Shown here one piece after another: positions 1 through 6,719 of a stretch of 8,814 nt of DNA (positions are counted from its first letter, which is position 1; every line of letters starts with the position of its first letter). The position numbers and the translations under genes were made by a program. The notes under the pieces are model-generated. The model was not told the DNA's origin. It searched no databases and saw nothing but the letters and a program-made list of their open reading frames with translations. The stretch is from contig JAOZLR010000094.1 in assembly GCA_029934735.1 (NCBI GenBank), positions 1-8,814 on the forward strand, given 5' to 3'. This stretch comes from Bacteroidales bacterium (GTDB taxonomy: Bacteria; Bacteroidota; Bacteroidia; Bacteroidales; JAADJA01).

Positions 1-232
1 TCAGGTCTTTTCCAATGTCTTTGGCTTCAATATATCCAATTGGGATTTTTCCTTTTGTTATTACATAGTCAGGGTTTCCGCAGTCGGTTACATTTGCAGG
101 CTCGTTTGTTATTTCAACGCCTTTTACTAAATCTCTAATCAATGTTTCAAGGTCGCCACGATACGAATGCTCTCTTGAAATTCCGGATTTAAGCCTTATG
201 CTTACTTTTTCAATATACTGTTCAATAGTCAT
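1..232 (-). CDS. Type ISP/IIG-like restriction-modification enzyme, N-terminal fragment (runs off window edge)
   Basis: An open frame starts with ATG at 232-230 and stays open for 77 codons to the window edge, so only the N-terminus is visible. It contains an N-terminal helical segment with EHSYRGDLETLI (residues 21-32), then NEP (43-45), a CGNPDYVI strand (51-58) and GYIEAKD (66-72). Asp55 followed by the E-x-K of Glu69-Ala70-Lys71 is the PD-(D/E)XK nuclease signature. From memory, this arrangement is typical of the N-terminal nuclease domain of single-chain type ISP and type IIG restriction-modification proteins, where a helicase-like and/or N6-adenine methyltransferase part follows; none of that is in the window. 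Its start overlaps the stop of the decayed BRO-N gene by 4 nt (ATGA), which suggests translational coupling. The nuclease fold is a strong call. The exact restriction-modification class is inferred, because only about 77 residues of a protein normally near or above 1000 are seen. Confidence 0.72.
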   Translation of the reverse strand, partial: MTIEQYIEKVSIRLKSGISREHSYRGDLETLIRDLVKGVEITNEPANVTDCGNPDYVITKGKIPIGYIEAKDIGKDL

Positions 233-484
233 AATTCAAGTTCATTTTTTGCAACCTTAGCAACATTACCGCCTTGCTTCGCTTCTTTTTTACTTTCTGC
301 AAAGTTTAAAAGGTTCTGCTTTAAGTCTTTATTTTAACTTTCTCCAATAGGCTGCTGGGTCAATGCTTTGTGTTAAAACAGAAATTACATCAACAATAGA
401 GATATACCATTTCTCATTATCACTATCCCAAGCTGTACTAATAGCACCGTCTTCAAATATTTTTATAGTGTCTTTTTTAGTCAT
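229..484 (-). pseudogene. Decayed BRO-N family (phage antirepressor-like) gene
   Basis: The ATG at 484-482 opens a frame beginning MTKKDTIKIFED, followed by WDSDNEKWYISIVDVI and AAYWRKLK, the usual start of a BRO-N domain protein. The next codon is TAA (331-329) where relatives, as I recall them, have Gln (WRKLKQRLKAE), which fits a CAA-to-TAA change. Past the stop the same frame reads RLKAEPFKL (328-302). In intact relatives RLKAE and the KAEPFKL segment are tens of residues apart, so the stretch between two KAE-coding repeats seems to be lost. From about 303 a different frame reads FAESKKEAKQGG and then NVAKVAKNELEL to TGA at 231-229, resembling the KKGG-x-AK-x-AR-x-ELE segment near the C-terminus of the family. 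Intact proteins are about 270-290 residues; fewer than 90 codons remain here. A TTG at 511 could extend the first frame by nine residues but is less likely. The identity is confident; the deletion history is inference from remembered homologues. Confidence 0.72.
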
Positions 485-522
485 ATTGCAAATTCTAAAG
501 AGGTGTGTCAAATATCATTCTC

Positions 523-3291
523 CTACTCAGCATCTGCCACACATCTGAAGCCTACGGTAGCGTTTCTTTCAAACCCGGGAGAGACTCTCAGAAGCATTTG
601 GGTTTTGTTAAGAGGCTGAGGGCCTCCTTTAACATACCACCAGCTTGAAGTCGGGTTGTAAAAGCTGCCGCCTCTCATTATTATAAAATAATAGCTTCCA
701 TCATCATAAATATCATTTGTCAGTTGCCACACATTACCAACCAAATCCTCAACGCCATTGGGCGTTGCCCCGTCAGGATATTTATTCACAGCAGTTATCT
801 TTCCAATACCAGAATTGCACTTGCCATCATCCATTTCATTTCCCCAGGGATAGAGTCTTCCGTCAGTTCCCTGTGCTGCAAATTGCCATTCAGCCTCGGT
901 TGGCAATCGCTTTCCTGCCCATTTAGCATAGGCATTTGCGTCTTCATAGCTTATGTAAACCACAGGGTAATTCTTCATTCCTTTGAGATATTTCTTCTCT
1001 TTCCAATTTTTGAGAAAGTTAGTAGTATCTTCAGGAGCATATCCTGTTGATTCCAAAAATTCATAAAATTGGTTATTTGTAACAGGATATTTATCAATAT
1101 AAAAACCAGATATCCTCACTATTTCCGAAGCATCATAATCAGGATAAGGGATAAAGTTTCCGCCTGCATCAATTTTCATCTTAATGCTACCGGCAGGAAT
1201 TTCTACCATGCCTTCGGGCATCTCCTCGGGAACTGAAGTTTTAACAACCCTGCTTATCAGCTTTGGAGTACCGGGATTGGGAGTAACAACGCGCTCATCA
1301 AGCAATTCATCTTTATCAAAAAGCTGTATCACAAACTTCCCCTCATATCTTCCGAAAATATTGGACAGATTAAGAGAAATATCCTCTGCATCAAAAATAG
1401 TAACTGCTGCATCATAAGCCGGATTTCCTGCAGTAATGGCAATTCTGTTCCCTCCTTCAGGACTGACAAAAAGAGAATCATCCCTCATTTCAACATCCAG
1501 CAACTCCGGAAAACCGGCAATACAATCCACACTTCCCTCACGCCTTGTTCCGAGAAATGACTTATCGAAAGCACGAGTTTGTACAGGAATCAAGAATCTA
1601 CCGTTTGAAGTGTCTGCTATTAGCTCCTCGTGATTCCACAGACTCACATAATGAAGATTGTCACTCTTCTCAACTTCAAGCAAGCCTCCCGAATAGCCTT
1701 CCGGTATCAGGCTGTAAATTGTATAAACAGCTTTATTCTCAGCAGGAAATTTATTCACCCAAATATTATCATTATAGGTTGAAATCAGGGGAGTCCATTT
1801 TAGATTGTTAAAAGCAGAACTGTTTTCTCTCATAACTTTAACGGCTTTTCCAAGATAGCGCAGTTCCTCATCCATCCAGGCGGGTCGTCCGGGCGCAAAT
1901 GTATTCAACTCAATGCCATAACCATTAAACAGAGATATTGCCACTTCACGATGGATTCTTCCCTGGCTCAACTGACAAACTCTGAAAATAGCAAAATCGG
2001 GCTTAATTAGCTTATTCAGATTAAGAGGCGGCGGCATGAATATGGCGTCATGCACACGTCCTGAAATGATCCCGGGCATATCTTTAACCACAGCCATTCC
2101 TTCAGAATACATAACCACACCGGACTTAACACTGTCGGCAGCCCTCTGCAACTCAATGCTTGAGCTTCCCCTGGTATCGAGCACAACACCATCTGCATCA
2201 ACGGCTTTTATCAATTTTGCCATCCCCTCATACGGGTCTTCAGTTCGTGTGCTCTGATCCCACGGATTGTAAGCAATAAAAAACTTTGTTCCGTTTTGTT
2301 TTGCCCATTCCGAGAGTTCATTCAGTTTCTCCAGTCCGCCGGGAAGGTCGGCATACAAATCCCACTGATTTCGGTCATCCACACCGAGGGCAGGCCAGGT
2401 AGGCCATATCCCGAAAACATCATATCCTCCTAACAGTTTTTTACCAGACTCCAGAAACTCTTTAAACTTGTATCCATCTTTTTCCTGATCATAAAATGAA
2501 TGATCCCAGGCAAACTGCAATATCATCAGATAATCATTCCTAATCCAGGCAATATCTTTACGCAAAAACAAAGAGTTATCAAATTCTTCAAGATCATAGA
2601 GGTAGCGCTCTTGAAACATCAGTTTCAATCCGTTTTGCCACTCCCCTGAATATTTATCGGTGTAGATTTCATAGTTCACCGAACCTCCCGGATACAGATA
2701 TGTTTTATATCGGCCTTTTCGTCCCTTTTCAACATCTTTTCTACGGGCAATCGCACAAAGAGAACTCCCATCACCGGCAGTGATTGAGCTGTATCCCATT
2801 TCCCAGGCATTATCAGGAAGAATAACCCCCAAAGGTTCTTTCCCAGGCCTGAATAATTTTGTACGAGCAAGCGACCAGGGGCCTTCACCAGTAATGTATA
2901 TATTTTCAGGCAACTGTCCGAATGGAACCATATTCTCAAAGACAATCGTATCCTGGGTGTAATTTTTAACGGACACAAAAAATCTTTCGCCGTGCGAAAA
3001 TGTTGAATCCCACCTGATGATTGCAAAAAACAACGTATCCCAGGCAATTTCAATTAGCGAATCATTTTCAATAACCGTTGCTGTGGTTGAATAATATACT
3101 GAATCATTTATTACAAATGAAAAAAACGGCAGAGCTCCGTCAATGGATTCACTGGTGCTATCATTGTGGCTGATGCCGTCAACACTCAGCCCAAGATCCG
3201 TAATAAAATTCAAAGATTGCGATAAAACGGGTTGAATAACCATAAATAATACTATTTGTAGCAATAATGGATAAAATGGTAGTTTCTTCAT
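523..3291 (-). CDS. Secreted chimeric protein: glycoside-hydrolase-like TIM barrel plus C-terminal SUMF1/FGE-type domain
   Basis: The product has 922 residues. A signal peptide (KK, then a hydrophobic run to about residue 20, likely cleaved after VLSQ) indicates export. Residues about 26-240 look like a beta-rich N-terminal domain. Residues about 245-470 look like a TIM barrel of glycoside-hydrolase type, with IAWIRNDY, FAWDHSFYD, YDVFGIWPTWP, FFIAYNPWD, DADGVVLDTRG (Asp367, Asp372) and VVMYSEGMA (Glu397). The acidic residues at predicted strand ends are candidate catalytic groups, but I cannot assign a GH family. A beta domain follows at about 500-575, then a linker region. Residues about 693-919 form a SUMF1 domain: MVEIPAGSI, YPVTNNQFYEFL, GKRLPTEAEWQFAA, YPWGNE, VGNVWQL, MRGGSF and GFRCV. 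The catalytic Cys pair of formylglycine-generating enzymes is missing; WWYVKGGP occupies that area and the only cysteines of the domain are Cys825 and Cys917. Sulfatase activation is therefore unlikely, and a binding or structural role is more plausible. It diverges from ftsE; the decayed BRO-N gene starts 38 nt downstream. Confidence 0.8.
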   Translation of the reverse strand: MKKLPFYPLLLQIVLFMVIQPVLSQSLNFITDLGLSVDGISHNDSTSESIDGALPFFSFVINDSVYYSTTATVIENDSLIEIAWDTLFFAIIRWDSTFSHGERFFVSVKNYTQDTIVFENMVPFGQLPENIYITGEGPWSLARTKLFRPGKEPLGVILPDNAWEMGYSSITAGDGSSLCAIARRKDVEKGRKGRYKTYLYPGGSVNYEIYTDKYSGEWQNGLKLMFQERYLYDLEEFDNSLFLRKDIAWIRNDYLMILQFAWDHSFYDQEKDGYKFKEFLESGKKLLGGYDVFGIWPTWPALGVDDRNQWDLYADLPGGLEKLNELSEWAKQNGTKFFIAYNPWDQSTRTEDPYEGMAKLIKAVDADGVVLDTRGSSSIELQRAADSVKSGVVMYSEGMAVVKDMPGIISGRVHDAIFMPPPLNLNKLIKPDFAIFRVCQLSQGRIHREVAISLFNGYGIELNTFAPGRPAWMDEELRYLGKAVKVMRENSSAFNNLKWTPLISTYNDNIWVNKFPAENKAVYTIYSLIPEGYSGGLLEVEKSDNLHYVSLWNHEELIADTSNGRFLIPVQTRAFDKSFLGTRREGSVDCIAGFPELLDVEMRDDSLFVSPEGGNRIAITAGNPAYDAAVTIFDAEDISLNLSNIFGRYEGKFVIQLFDKDELLDERVVTPNPGTPKLISRVVKTSVPEEMPEGMVEIPAGSIKMKIDAGGNFIPYPDYDASEIVRISGFYIDKYPVTNNQFYEFLESTGYAPEDTTNFLKNWKEKKYLKGMKNYPVVYISYEDANAYAKWAGKRLPTEAEWQFAAQGTDGRLYPWGNEMDDGKCNSGIGKITAVNKYPDGATPNGVEDLVGNVWQLTNDIYDDGSYYFIIMRGGSFYNPTSSWWYVKGGPQPLNKTQMLLRVSPGFERNATVGFRCVADAE

Positions 3292-3329
3292 GATTCTCTA
3301 ATTTTTGTTATAAAATCATTATTTGGCCT

Positions 3330-3357
3330 TTTGACAATACAAATTTAGTTAATTTTG
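3330..3357 (+). promoter_or_regulatory. Candidate promoter of ftsE
   Basis: TAATTTTG at 3350-3357 matches TAnnTTTG, and TTTG at 3330-3333 lies 16 nt upstream, slightly closer than usual. Transcription would begin near 3364, only about 15 nt before the ftsE ATG. That short leader has no Shine-Dalgarno sequence, as is common in this phylum. The -7 element shares TTTTG with the left arm of the inverted repeat. Confidence 0.5.
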
Positions 3358-3372
3358 TCTTCATAAGACAAA
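3340..3372 (-). promoter_or_regulatory. Candidate promoter of the chimeric GH/SUMF1 gene
   Basis: On the minus strand TAAATTTG (3347-3340) matches the Bacteroidota -7 consensus TAnnTTTG, and TTTG (3372-3369) lies 21 nt upstream as a -33 element. Transcription would start near 3335, giving a leader of about 44 nt before the ATG at 3291. The -33 element lies inside the right arm of the inverted repeat at 3353-3373. Confidence 0.55.
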
Positions 3373-3373
3373 A
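3353..3373. promoter_or_regulatory. Perfect inverted repeat between divergent genes (possible operator)
   Basis: TTTTGTCTT (3353-3361) and AAGACAAAA (3365-3373) are exact reverse complements separated by CAT. The element covers the end of the ftsE -7 box, the predicted ftsE transcription start and the -33 box of the opposite gene. A dimeric regulator bound here could affect both genes. The symmetry is directly visible; the operator role is inference. Confidence 0.4.
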
Positions 3374-3378
3374 ATATT

Positions 3379-4080
3379 ATGTTACAAGATGTTGTAATAG
3401 ATTTTAAAAATGCTTCAATTTTCCAAAAAGAGGTTCTGGTTCTCTCCGGAGTTGATATGACTGTTGTAAAAGGAGAGTTTGTTTATATGATAGGCAGAAC
3501 AGGAACAGGGAAGAGCAGCCTTTTGCAGACTATTTATGCAGATCTTCCGCTTGCATACGGGGATGCTACTGTTGTTGGTTATGATTTAAAAAAGATTAAG
3601 AGAAAGGATATTCCGTTTTTGAGAAGAAAGCTTGGGATAATTTTTCAGGATTTCCAATTGCTAACTGATCGTTCCATAGCTGATAATCTCCTTTTTGTGA
3701 TGAAAGCTACCGGCTGGAAAGATAAAAAAAAGATGCAGAGCCAGGCACAGGATGTTCTCGAAAAAGTTGAACTTGGCACTAAGGGTTTTAAGATGCCACA
3801 TCAACTGTCGGGCGGAGAACAGCAAAGAGTTGCTATTGCGCGGGCACTTGTAAATAATCCTGAGGTTATTCTCGCGGATGAGCCCACAGGTAACCTCGAT
3901 CCGGAAACTTCAACCGGCATAATGAAACTTTTATTCGATATTAGCCAGGCCGGATGCTCTGTTTTAATGGCTACACACAACTATTCCCTTTTTAAGCAAT
4001 TTCCGGCAAGGACATTAAAATGTGAGGTCGGGAAAATTATTCCATATAACCCTTCCTCTTCTGATATGGATGAGTGGTAG
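3379..4080 (+). CDS. ftsE: Cell division ATP-binding protein FtsE
   Basis: A 233-residue ABC ATPase of normal FtsE length. Visible motifs are Walker A GRTGTGKSS (39-47), the Q-loop in IIFQDFQLL (Gln90), the ABC signature LSGGEQQ (143-149), Walker B VILADEP (163-169) followed by TGNLD, and the H-loop ATHN (His200). The GRTG-type P-loop and the short C-terminal tail ending DMDEW are what I recall of FtsE from Bacteroidota rather than of LolD-type ATPases. FtsE pairs with the membrane protein FtsX at the division site to control peptidoglycan hydrolases. No ftsX is adjacent, which is usual in this phylum, where ftsX generally sits near uppP and truB. The ATG at 3379 follows a -7 element closely and is the only sensible start. 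The gene is convergent with argS. LolD or another MacB-class ATPase is the main alternative. Confidence 0.88.
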   Translation: MLQDVVIDFKNASIFQKEVLVLSGVDMTVVKGEFVYMIGRTGTGKSSLLQTIYADLPLAYGDATVVGYDLKKIKRKDIPFLRRKLGIIFQDFQLLTDRSIADNLLFVMKATGWKDKKKMQSQAQDVLEKVELGTKGFKMPHQLSGGEQQRVAIARALVNNPEVILADEPTGNLDPETSTGIMKLLFDISQAGCSVLMATHNYSLFKQFPARTLKCEVGKIIPYNPSSSDMDEW

Positions 4081-4171
4081 TTAATAATCCACCGATACCT
4101 GCATTAGCAAAATCGGGAAAAACTGGAATTTTGTTGTAAAGATAGCAAACAAGAGTCATCAGGAGAATTAA
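4081..4171. other. Convergent ftsE/argS intergenic region
   Basis: These 91 nt separate two genes that converge. A weak stem, CCGAT (4092-4096) with ATCGG (4112-4116), has a 15-nt loop and is followed by only five A residues, so I do not call it a terminator in either direction. No reading frame or RNA gene is apparent. Confidence 0.4.
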
Positions 4172-5962
4172 CTACATCTTTTCAGGAACGTCAATGCCAA
4201 TAAGCGTCATTGCGTTCTTAATAACGTTTCCAACGAAAAAGCTTAGCAGTACTCTGAAATTCGCAACTTCCGGTTCAACTCTTTGTAAAATTGGAGTATC
4301 CTGATAATAATGGTTGTACTCTTTTGTAAGTTCATAACAGTAATTTGCAATTTGTGCCGGACTTAAATTATCATCTGCCTGATGTAAAACCTGTGGAAAT
4401 TCATATAACATCTTCAGTAAATTCTTTTCAACCTTCGTTAGTTTAATATTGCTAATATTCAACTCCTTTTGAAACTCAGCGGGAGTTTTTCCTGCCTTGC
4501 GAAAAATTGACTGTATCCGGGCAAAAGTATATTGGATAAAGGGGCCGGTATTTCCGTTAAAATCAATTGACTCCTCTGGATTAAAGAGCATATTTTTTTT
4601 GGGATCAACCTTAAGCATATAATATTTTAATGCTCCCAGGCTGACAGTATTGTAAAGCTCATTTCTCTGCTCCTCATCAAAGTCACGTGTTTTACCAAGC
4701 TCTTCAGTTGTTTTGCGAGCTGTTTCATACATTTCATCCATAAGTTCATCTGCATCAACCACTGTTCCCTCGCGGGATTTCATTCGGCCGTGAGGCAATT
4801 CAACCATCCCATATGAAAGATGAAAAACCCTGTCGTGCCACTCTCTGCCAAGTTTTTTCAATACTTTTTTTAAAACATCAAAGTGATAAATCTGCTCATT
4901 ACCTACAACATAAATAAACTTTTCAGGATGGAACTCATCCCAGCGCCTTTGTGCTGTTCCTATATCCTGAGTAATGTAAACCGAGGTTCCATCCTTACGA
5001 AGCAACAGTTTCTCGTCAAGGCCATCATCAGTGAGATCAACCCAAACCGAACCATCATTTTTTCTATAAAAGACGCCTTTCTCTAAGCCTTCTTCAACAA
5101 TTTCCTTTCCTTGTAAGTATGTTGATGATTCATAATTAACCATATCGAAATCCACACCAAGCCTTGTATATGTCTTTTCAAATCCGTCATAAGCCCAGGA
5201 GTTCATCAATTTCCATATAGCCATAACATCCTCATCATCTTCCTCCCATTTCTGCAACATCTTCTGTGCTTCGAGCATCAAAGGAGTATTTTTTGCGGCA
5301 TCATCTTCGGTATAACCTCTGTGAACCATTTCCTCTATCTGCTCCTTATGTTTTTTGTCAAATAATACATAATATTTACCTATCAGGTGATCACCCTTAA
5401 GTTTCGAGGAGCCAGGAGTTTCACCATCCCCCCATTTTTGCCAGGCAAGCATCGATTTGCAAATATGAATACCACGATCGTTAACAAGATTAATTTTCAT
5501 AACCTTTCTTCCATTGGCTTTTAAGATTTGCGATAAAGAATATCCTATAAGGTTATTCCTTACATGTCCGAGATGAAGTGGTTTATTTGTGTTGGGAGAG
5601 GAATATTCAATAACATAGGTCTTTGAGCCGTTTGAACCGGAAAACCCAAAATTACCATTACGATAACTTGTCAGAAAGAAGTCTATCCAATAATTCTCCT
5701 TCAATTCCAGATTCAGAAATCCTTTAACGACATAATAAGCATAAATCTCTTCAACATTAGCCACAAGATATTTTCCTATTATTTCGGCCGTTTCAGGTGG
5801 CGATTTTTTTGATATCCGTGAAAGTGGAAAGACAACAAGTGTGTAGTCACCTTCAAATTCCGGATTTGTTTTTTCTATCTGCAAAGTTTCGGGACTAATC
5901 TCCTGCCCGAACAGACTATTTACTGCTTCTGCTGCTTTTTTTGCAATTAATTTCTCAACCAT
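4172..5962 (-). CDS. argS: Arginyl-tRNA synthetase (class I)
   Basis: The product is 596 residues from the preferred ATG at 5962-5960, close to the usual bacterial length. It charges tRNA-Arg with arginine in the cytoplasm. Numbered from that start: the N-terminal tRNA-binding domain spans about 1-105; the HIGH motif is SSPNTNKPLHLGHVRNN with HLGH at 130-133; VNDRGIHICKSM follows at 160-171; the KMSKS-like loop is GRMKSREG at 392-399; the C-terminal DALR anticodon-binding domain runs from about 470 (NTGPFIQYTFARIQ) to the end, NAMTLIGIDVPEKM. The frame is open 13 codons further up to an ATG at 6001, but a TAnnTTTG promoter element lies inside that extension and conserved ArgRS sequence begins with MVEKLIAKKAAEAV, so the upstream start is rejected. 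The gene is complete with no disrupted motif, and is monocistronic in appearance: convergent with ftsE, divergent from the DoxX gene. Confidence 0.96.
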   Translation of the reverse strand: MVEKLIAKKAAEAVNSLFGQEISPETLQIEKTNPEFEGDYTLVVFPLSRISKKSPPETAEIIGKYLVANVEEIYAYYVVKGFLNLELKENYWIDFFLTSYRNGNFGFSGSNGSKTYVIEYSSPNTNKPLHLGHVRNNLIGYSLSQILKANGRKVMKINLVNDRGIHICKSMLAWQKWGDGETPGSSKLKGDHLIGKYYVLFDKKHKEQIEEMVHRGYTEDDAAKNTPLMLEAQKMLQKWEEDDEDVMAIWKLMNSWAYDGFEKTYTRLGVDFDMVNYESSTYLQGKEIVEEGLEKGVFYRKNDGSVWVDLTDDGLDEKLLLRKDGTSVYITQDIGTAQRRWDEFHPEKFIYVVGNEQIYHFDVLKKVLKKLGREWHDRVFHLSYGMVELPHGRMKSREGTVVDADELMDEMYETARKTTEELGKTRDFDEEQRNELYNTVSLGALKYYMLKVDPKKNMLFNPEESIDFNGNTGPFIQYTFARIQSIFRKAGKTPAEFQKELNISNIKLTKVEKNLLKMLYEFPQVLHQADDNLSPAQIANYCYELTKEYNHYYQDTPILQRVEPEVANFRVLLSFFVGNVIKNAMTLIGIDVPEKM

Positions 5963-5979
5963 CCCAAAAATATTTGATG

Positions 5980-5987
5980 CAAAATTA
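5980..5987 (-). promoter_or_regulatory. Candidate -7 element of argS
   Basis: TAATTTTG (5987-5980, minus strand) matches TAnnTTTG and predicts a start of transcription near 5974, about 12 nt before the ATG at 5962. No TTTG is found at the expected -33 distance. The element decides the argS start, because the ATG at 6001 would lie upstream of it. Confidence 0.45.
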
Positions 5988-6099
5988 ATGTAAAATAGCA
6001 TTCGACCTAATTTATCTTTCGCATTAAGCTACTGTAAGTTTTTGAAACTTTTAACGACTTAGTATTTGAAATTAATATTTAACTCTAAAATTTATTATT

Positions 6100-6549
6100 A
6101 TGAAATGTATGATGACACAAGTTTGCGACAGGTTTTCCGATAAACTAAATGTTTTGAAAGATATTCCATTATTGTTAATGCGATTGGTTCTTGCTTATGG
6201 TTTTTTTAATCCGGGAATGATGAAATGGCGAAATATGGACGGTATAATAAGCTGGTTTGGCGATATGGGACTTCCGTTTCCAACTCTTAACGCTTACCTT
6301 GCAGCTTCAACGGAAGTTGGCGGCGCAGTACTTCTTCTTTTGGGTTTTGGAACAAGAATAATTTCCATTCCGTTAATGATTGTAATGCTCGTGGCAATCT
6401 TTTCTGTTCACCTTTCCAATGGATTTGAGGCAGGAGATAACGGATTTGAAATACCGGTTTATTATCTCATAATGCTATTCACCTTATTCGTTTATGGCGG
6501 TGGAAATATCAGCCTGTATGGATTGATTAAAAAAAGAACTGCAAACTAA
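6100..6549 (+). CDS. DoxX family integral membrane protein
   Basis: A 149-residue protein with four predicted membrane helices at about residues 22-39, 62-82, 86-105 and 117-134, the normal size and topology of the DoxX family. Family-like features are the first helix LLLMRLVLAYGFFNPGMMKW, the loop WFGDMGLPFP (52-61), TEVGGAVLLLLGFGTR (71-86) with the conserved Glu72, VHLSNGF (103-109) and the final helix ending YGGGNISLYG. DoxX proteins are inner-membrane proteins often linked to redox or thiol stress; their biochemical role is poorly defined and nothing here sharpens it. Start choice: ATG at 6100 is preferred, but Met4 and Met5 (6109, 6112) are possible; no Shine-Dalgarno is visible. The upstream region lacks a perfect TAnnTTTG; TAGTATTTG at 6060-6068 has one extra spacer base. 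The gene stands alone and ends at an intrinsic terminator. Confidence 0.85.
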   Translation: MKCMMTQVCDRFSDKLNVLKDIPLLLMRLVLAYGFFNPGMMKWRNMDGIISWFGDMGLPFPTLNAYLAASTEVGGAVLLLLGFGTRIISIPLMIVMLVAIFSVHLSNGFEAGDNGFEIPVYYLIMLFTLFVYGGGNISLYGLIKKRTAN

Positions 6550-6574
6550 ATTACTGACAAACTTCATTTTGCTA

Positions 6575-6611
6575 ACCCGTCACTTGTGAATTTGTGGCGG
6601 GTATTTTTTTT
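6575..6611 (+). terminator. Rho-independent terminator after the DoxX gene
   Basis: ACCCGTCAC (6575-6583) pairs with GTGGCGGGT (6594-6602) to give a 9-bp stem with one G-U pair. The loop is 10 nt and, after one A, a run of eight T follows (6604-6611). It lies 26 nt past the DoxX stop codon, so it ends that transcript before the mutarotase gene. Confidence 0.85.
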
Positions 6612-6653
6612 GTGGCTAATTTTTATTTTGATGTGCTGCATGTTAAATTATTT

Positions 6654-6670
6654 CAAATATATTTGCAAAT
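6654..6670. promoter_or_regulatory. Overlapping palindromes upstream of the mutarotase gene
   Basis: CAAATATATTTG (6654-6665) and ATTTGCAAAT (6661-6670) are each perfect palindromes and share ATTTG. They lie about 50 nt upstream of the predicted -7 element. They could be an operator or simply AT-rich sequence; no function can be assigned. Confidence 0.25.
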
Positions 6671-6719
6671 GAAATTTAGCCTTTTTTATCCCCGGCTGAG
6701 CAAATATGTAAAATTTATA

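Noticed and set aside
329..511. A stand-alone 60-residue BRO-N-like protein
   Set aside because: It begins at a TTG, ends at a nonsense codon exactly where family members continue, and recognisable family sequence follows downstream in two frames. It is better described as part of a pseudogene.
495..518. A seven-codon frame (MIFDTPL) just after the chimeric gene, preceded by TAGGAG
   Set aside because: It is too short to support as a leader peptide and does not lead into the BRO-N frame; the GGAG overlaps the preceding stop codon by chance or as a former ribosome site.
693..919. SUMF1 domain as an active formylglycine-generating enzyme
   Set aside because: The paired catalytic cysteines near the C-terminus are absent, and no sulfatase gene is in the window.
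724..1050. A 108-residue plus-strand frame opposite the SUMF1-coding region
   Set aside because: It is antisense to conserved SUMF1 sequence and has no promoter, signal or domain of its own.
2676..3053. A 125-residue frame overlapping the chimeric gene on the same strand
   Set aside because: It lies wholly inside a well-supported 922-residue gene with signal peptide and domains, and its translation shows no recognisable motif.
3379..4080. Absence of ftsX next to ftsE as an anomaly
   Set aside because: In Bacteroidota ftsE and ftsX are commonly unlinked, so this is expected.
4092..4116. CCGAT/ATCGG stem between ftsE and argS as a terminator
   Set aside because: There are only five pairs with a 15-nt loop and no T-run in either direction.
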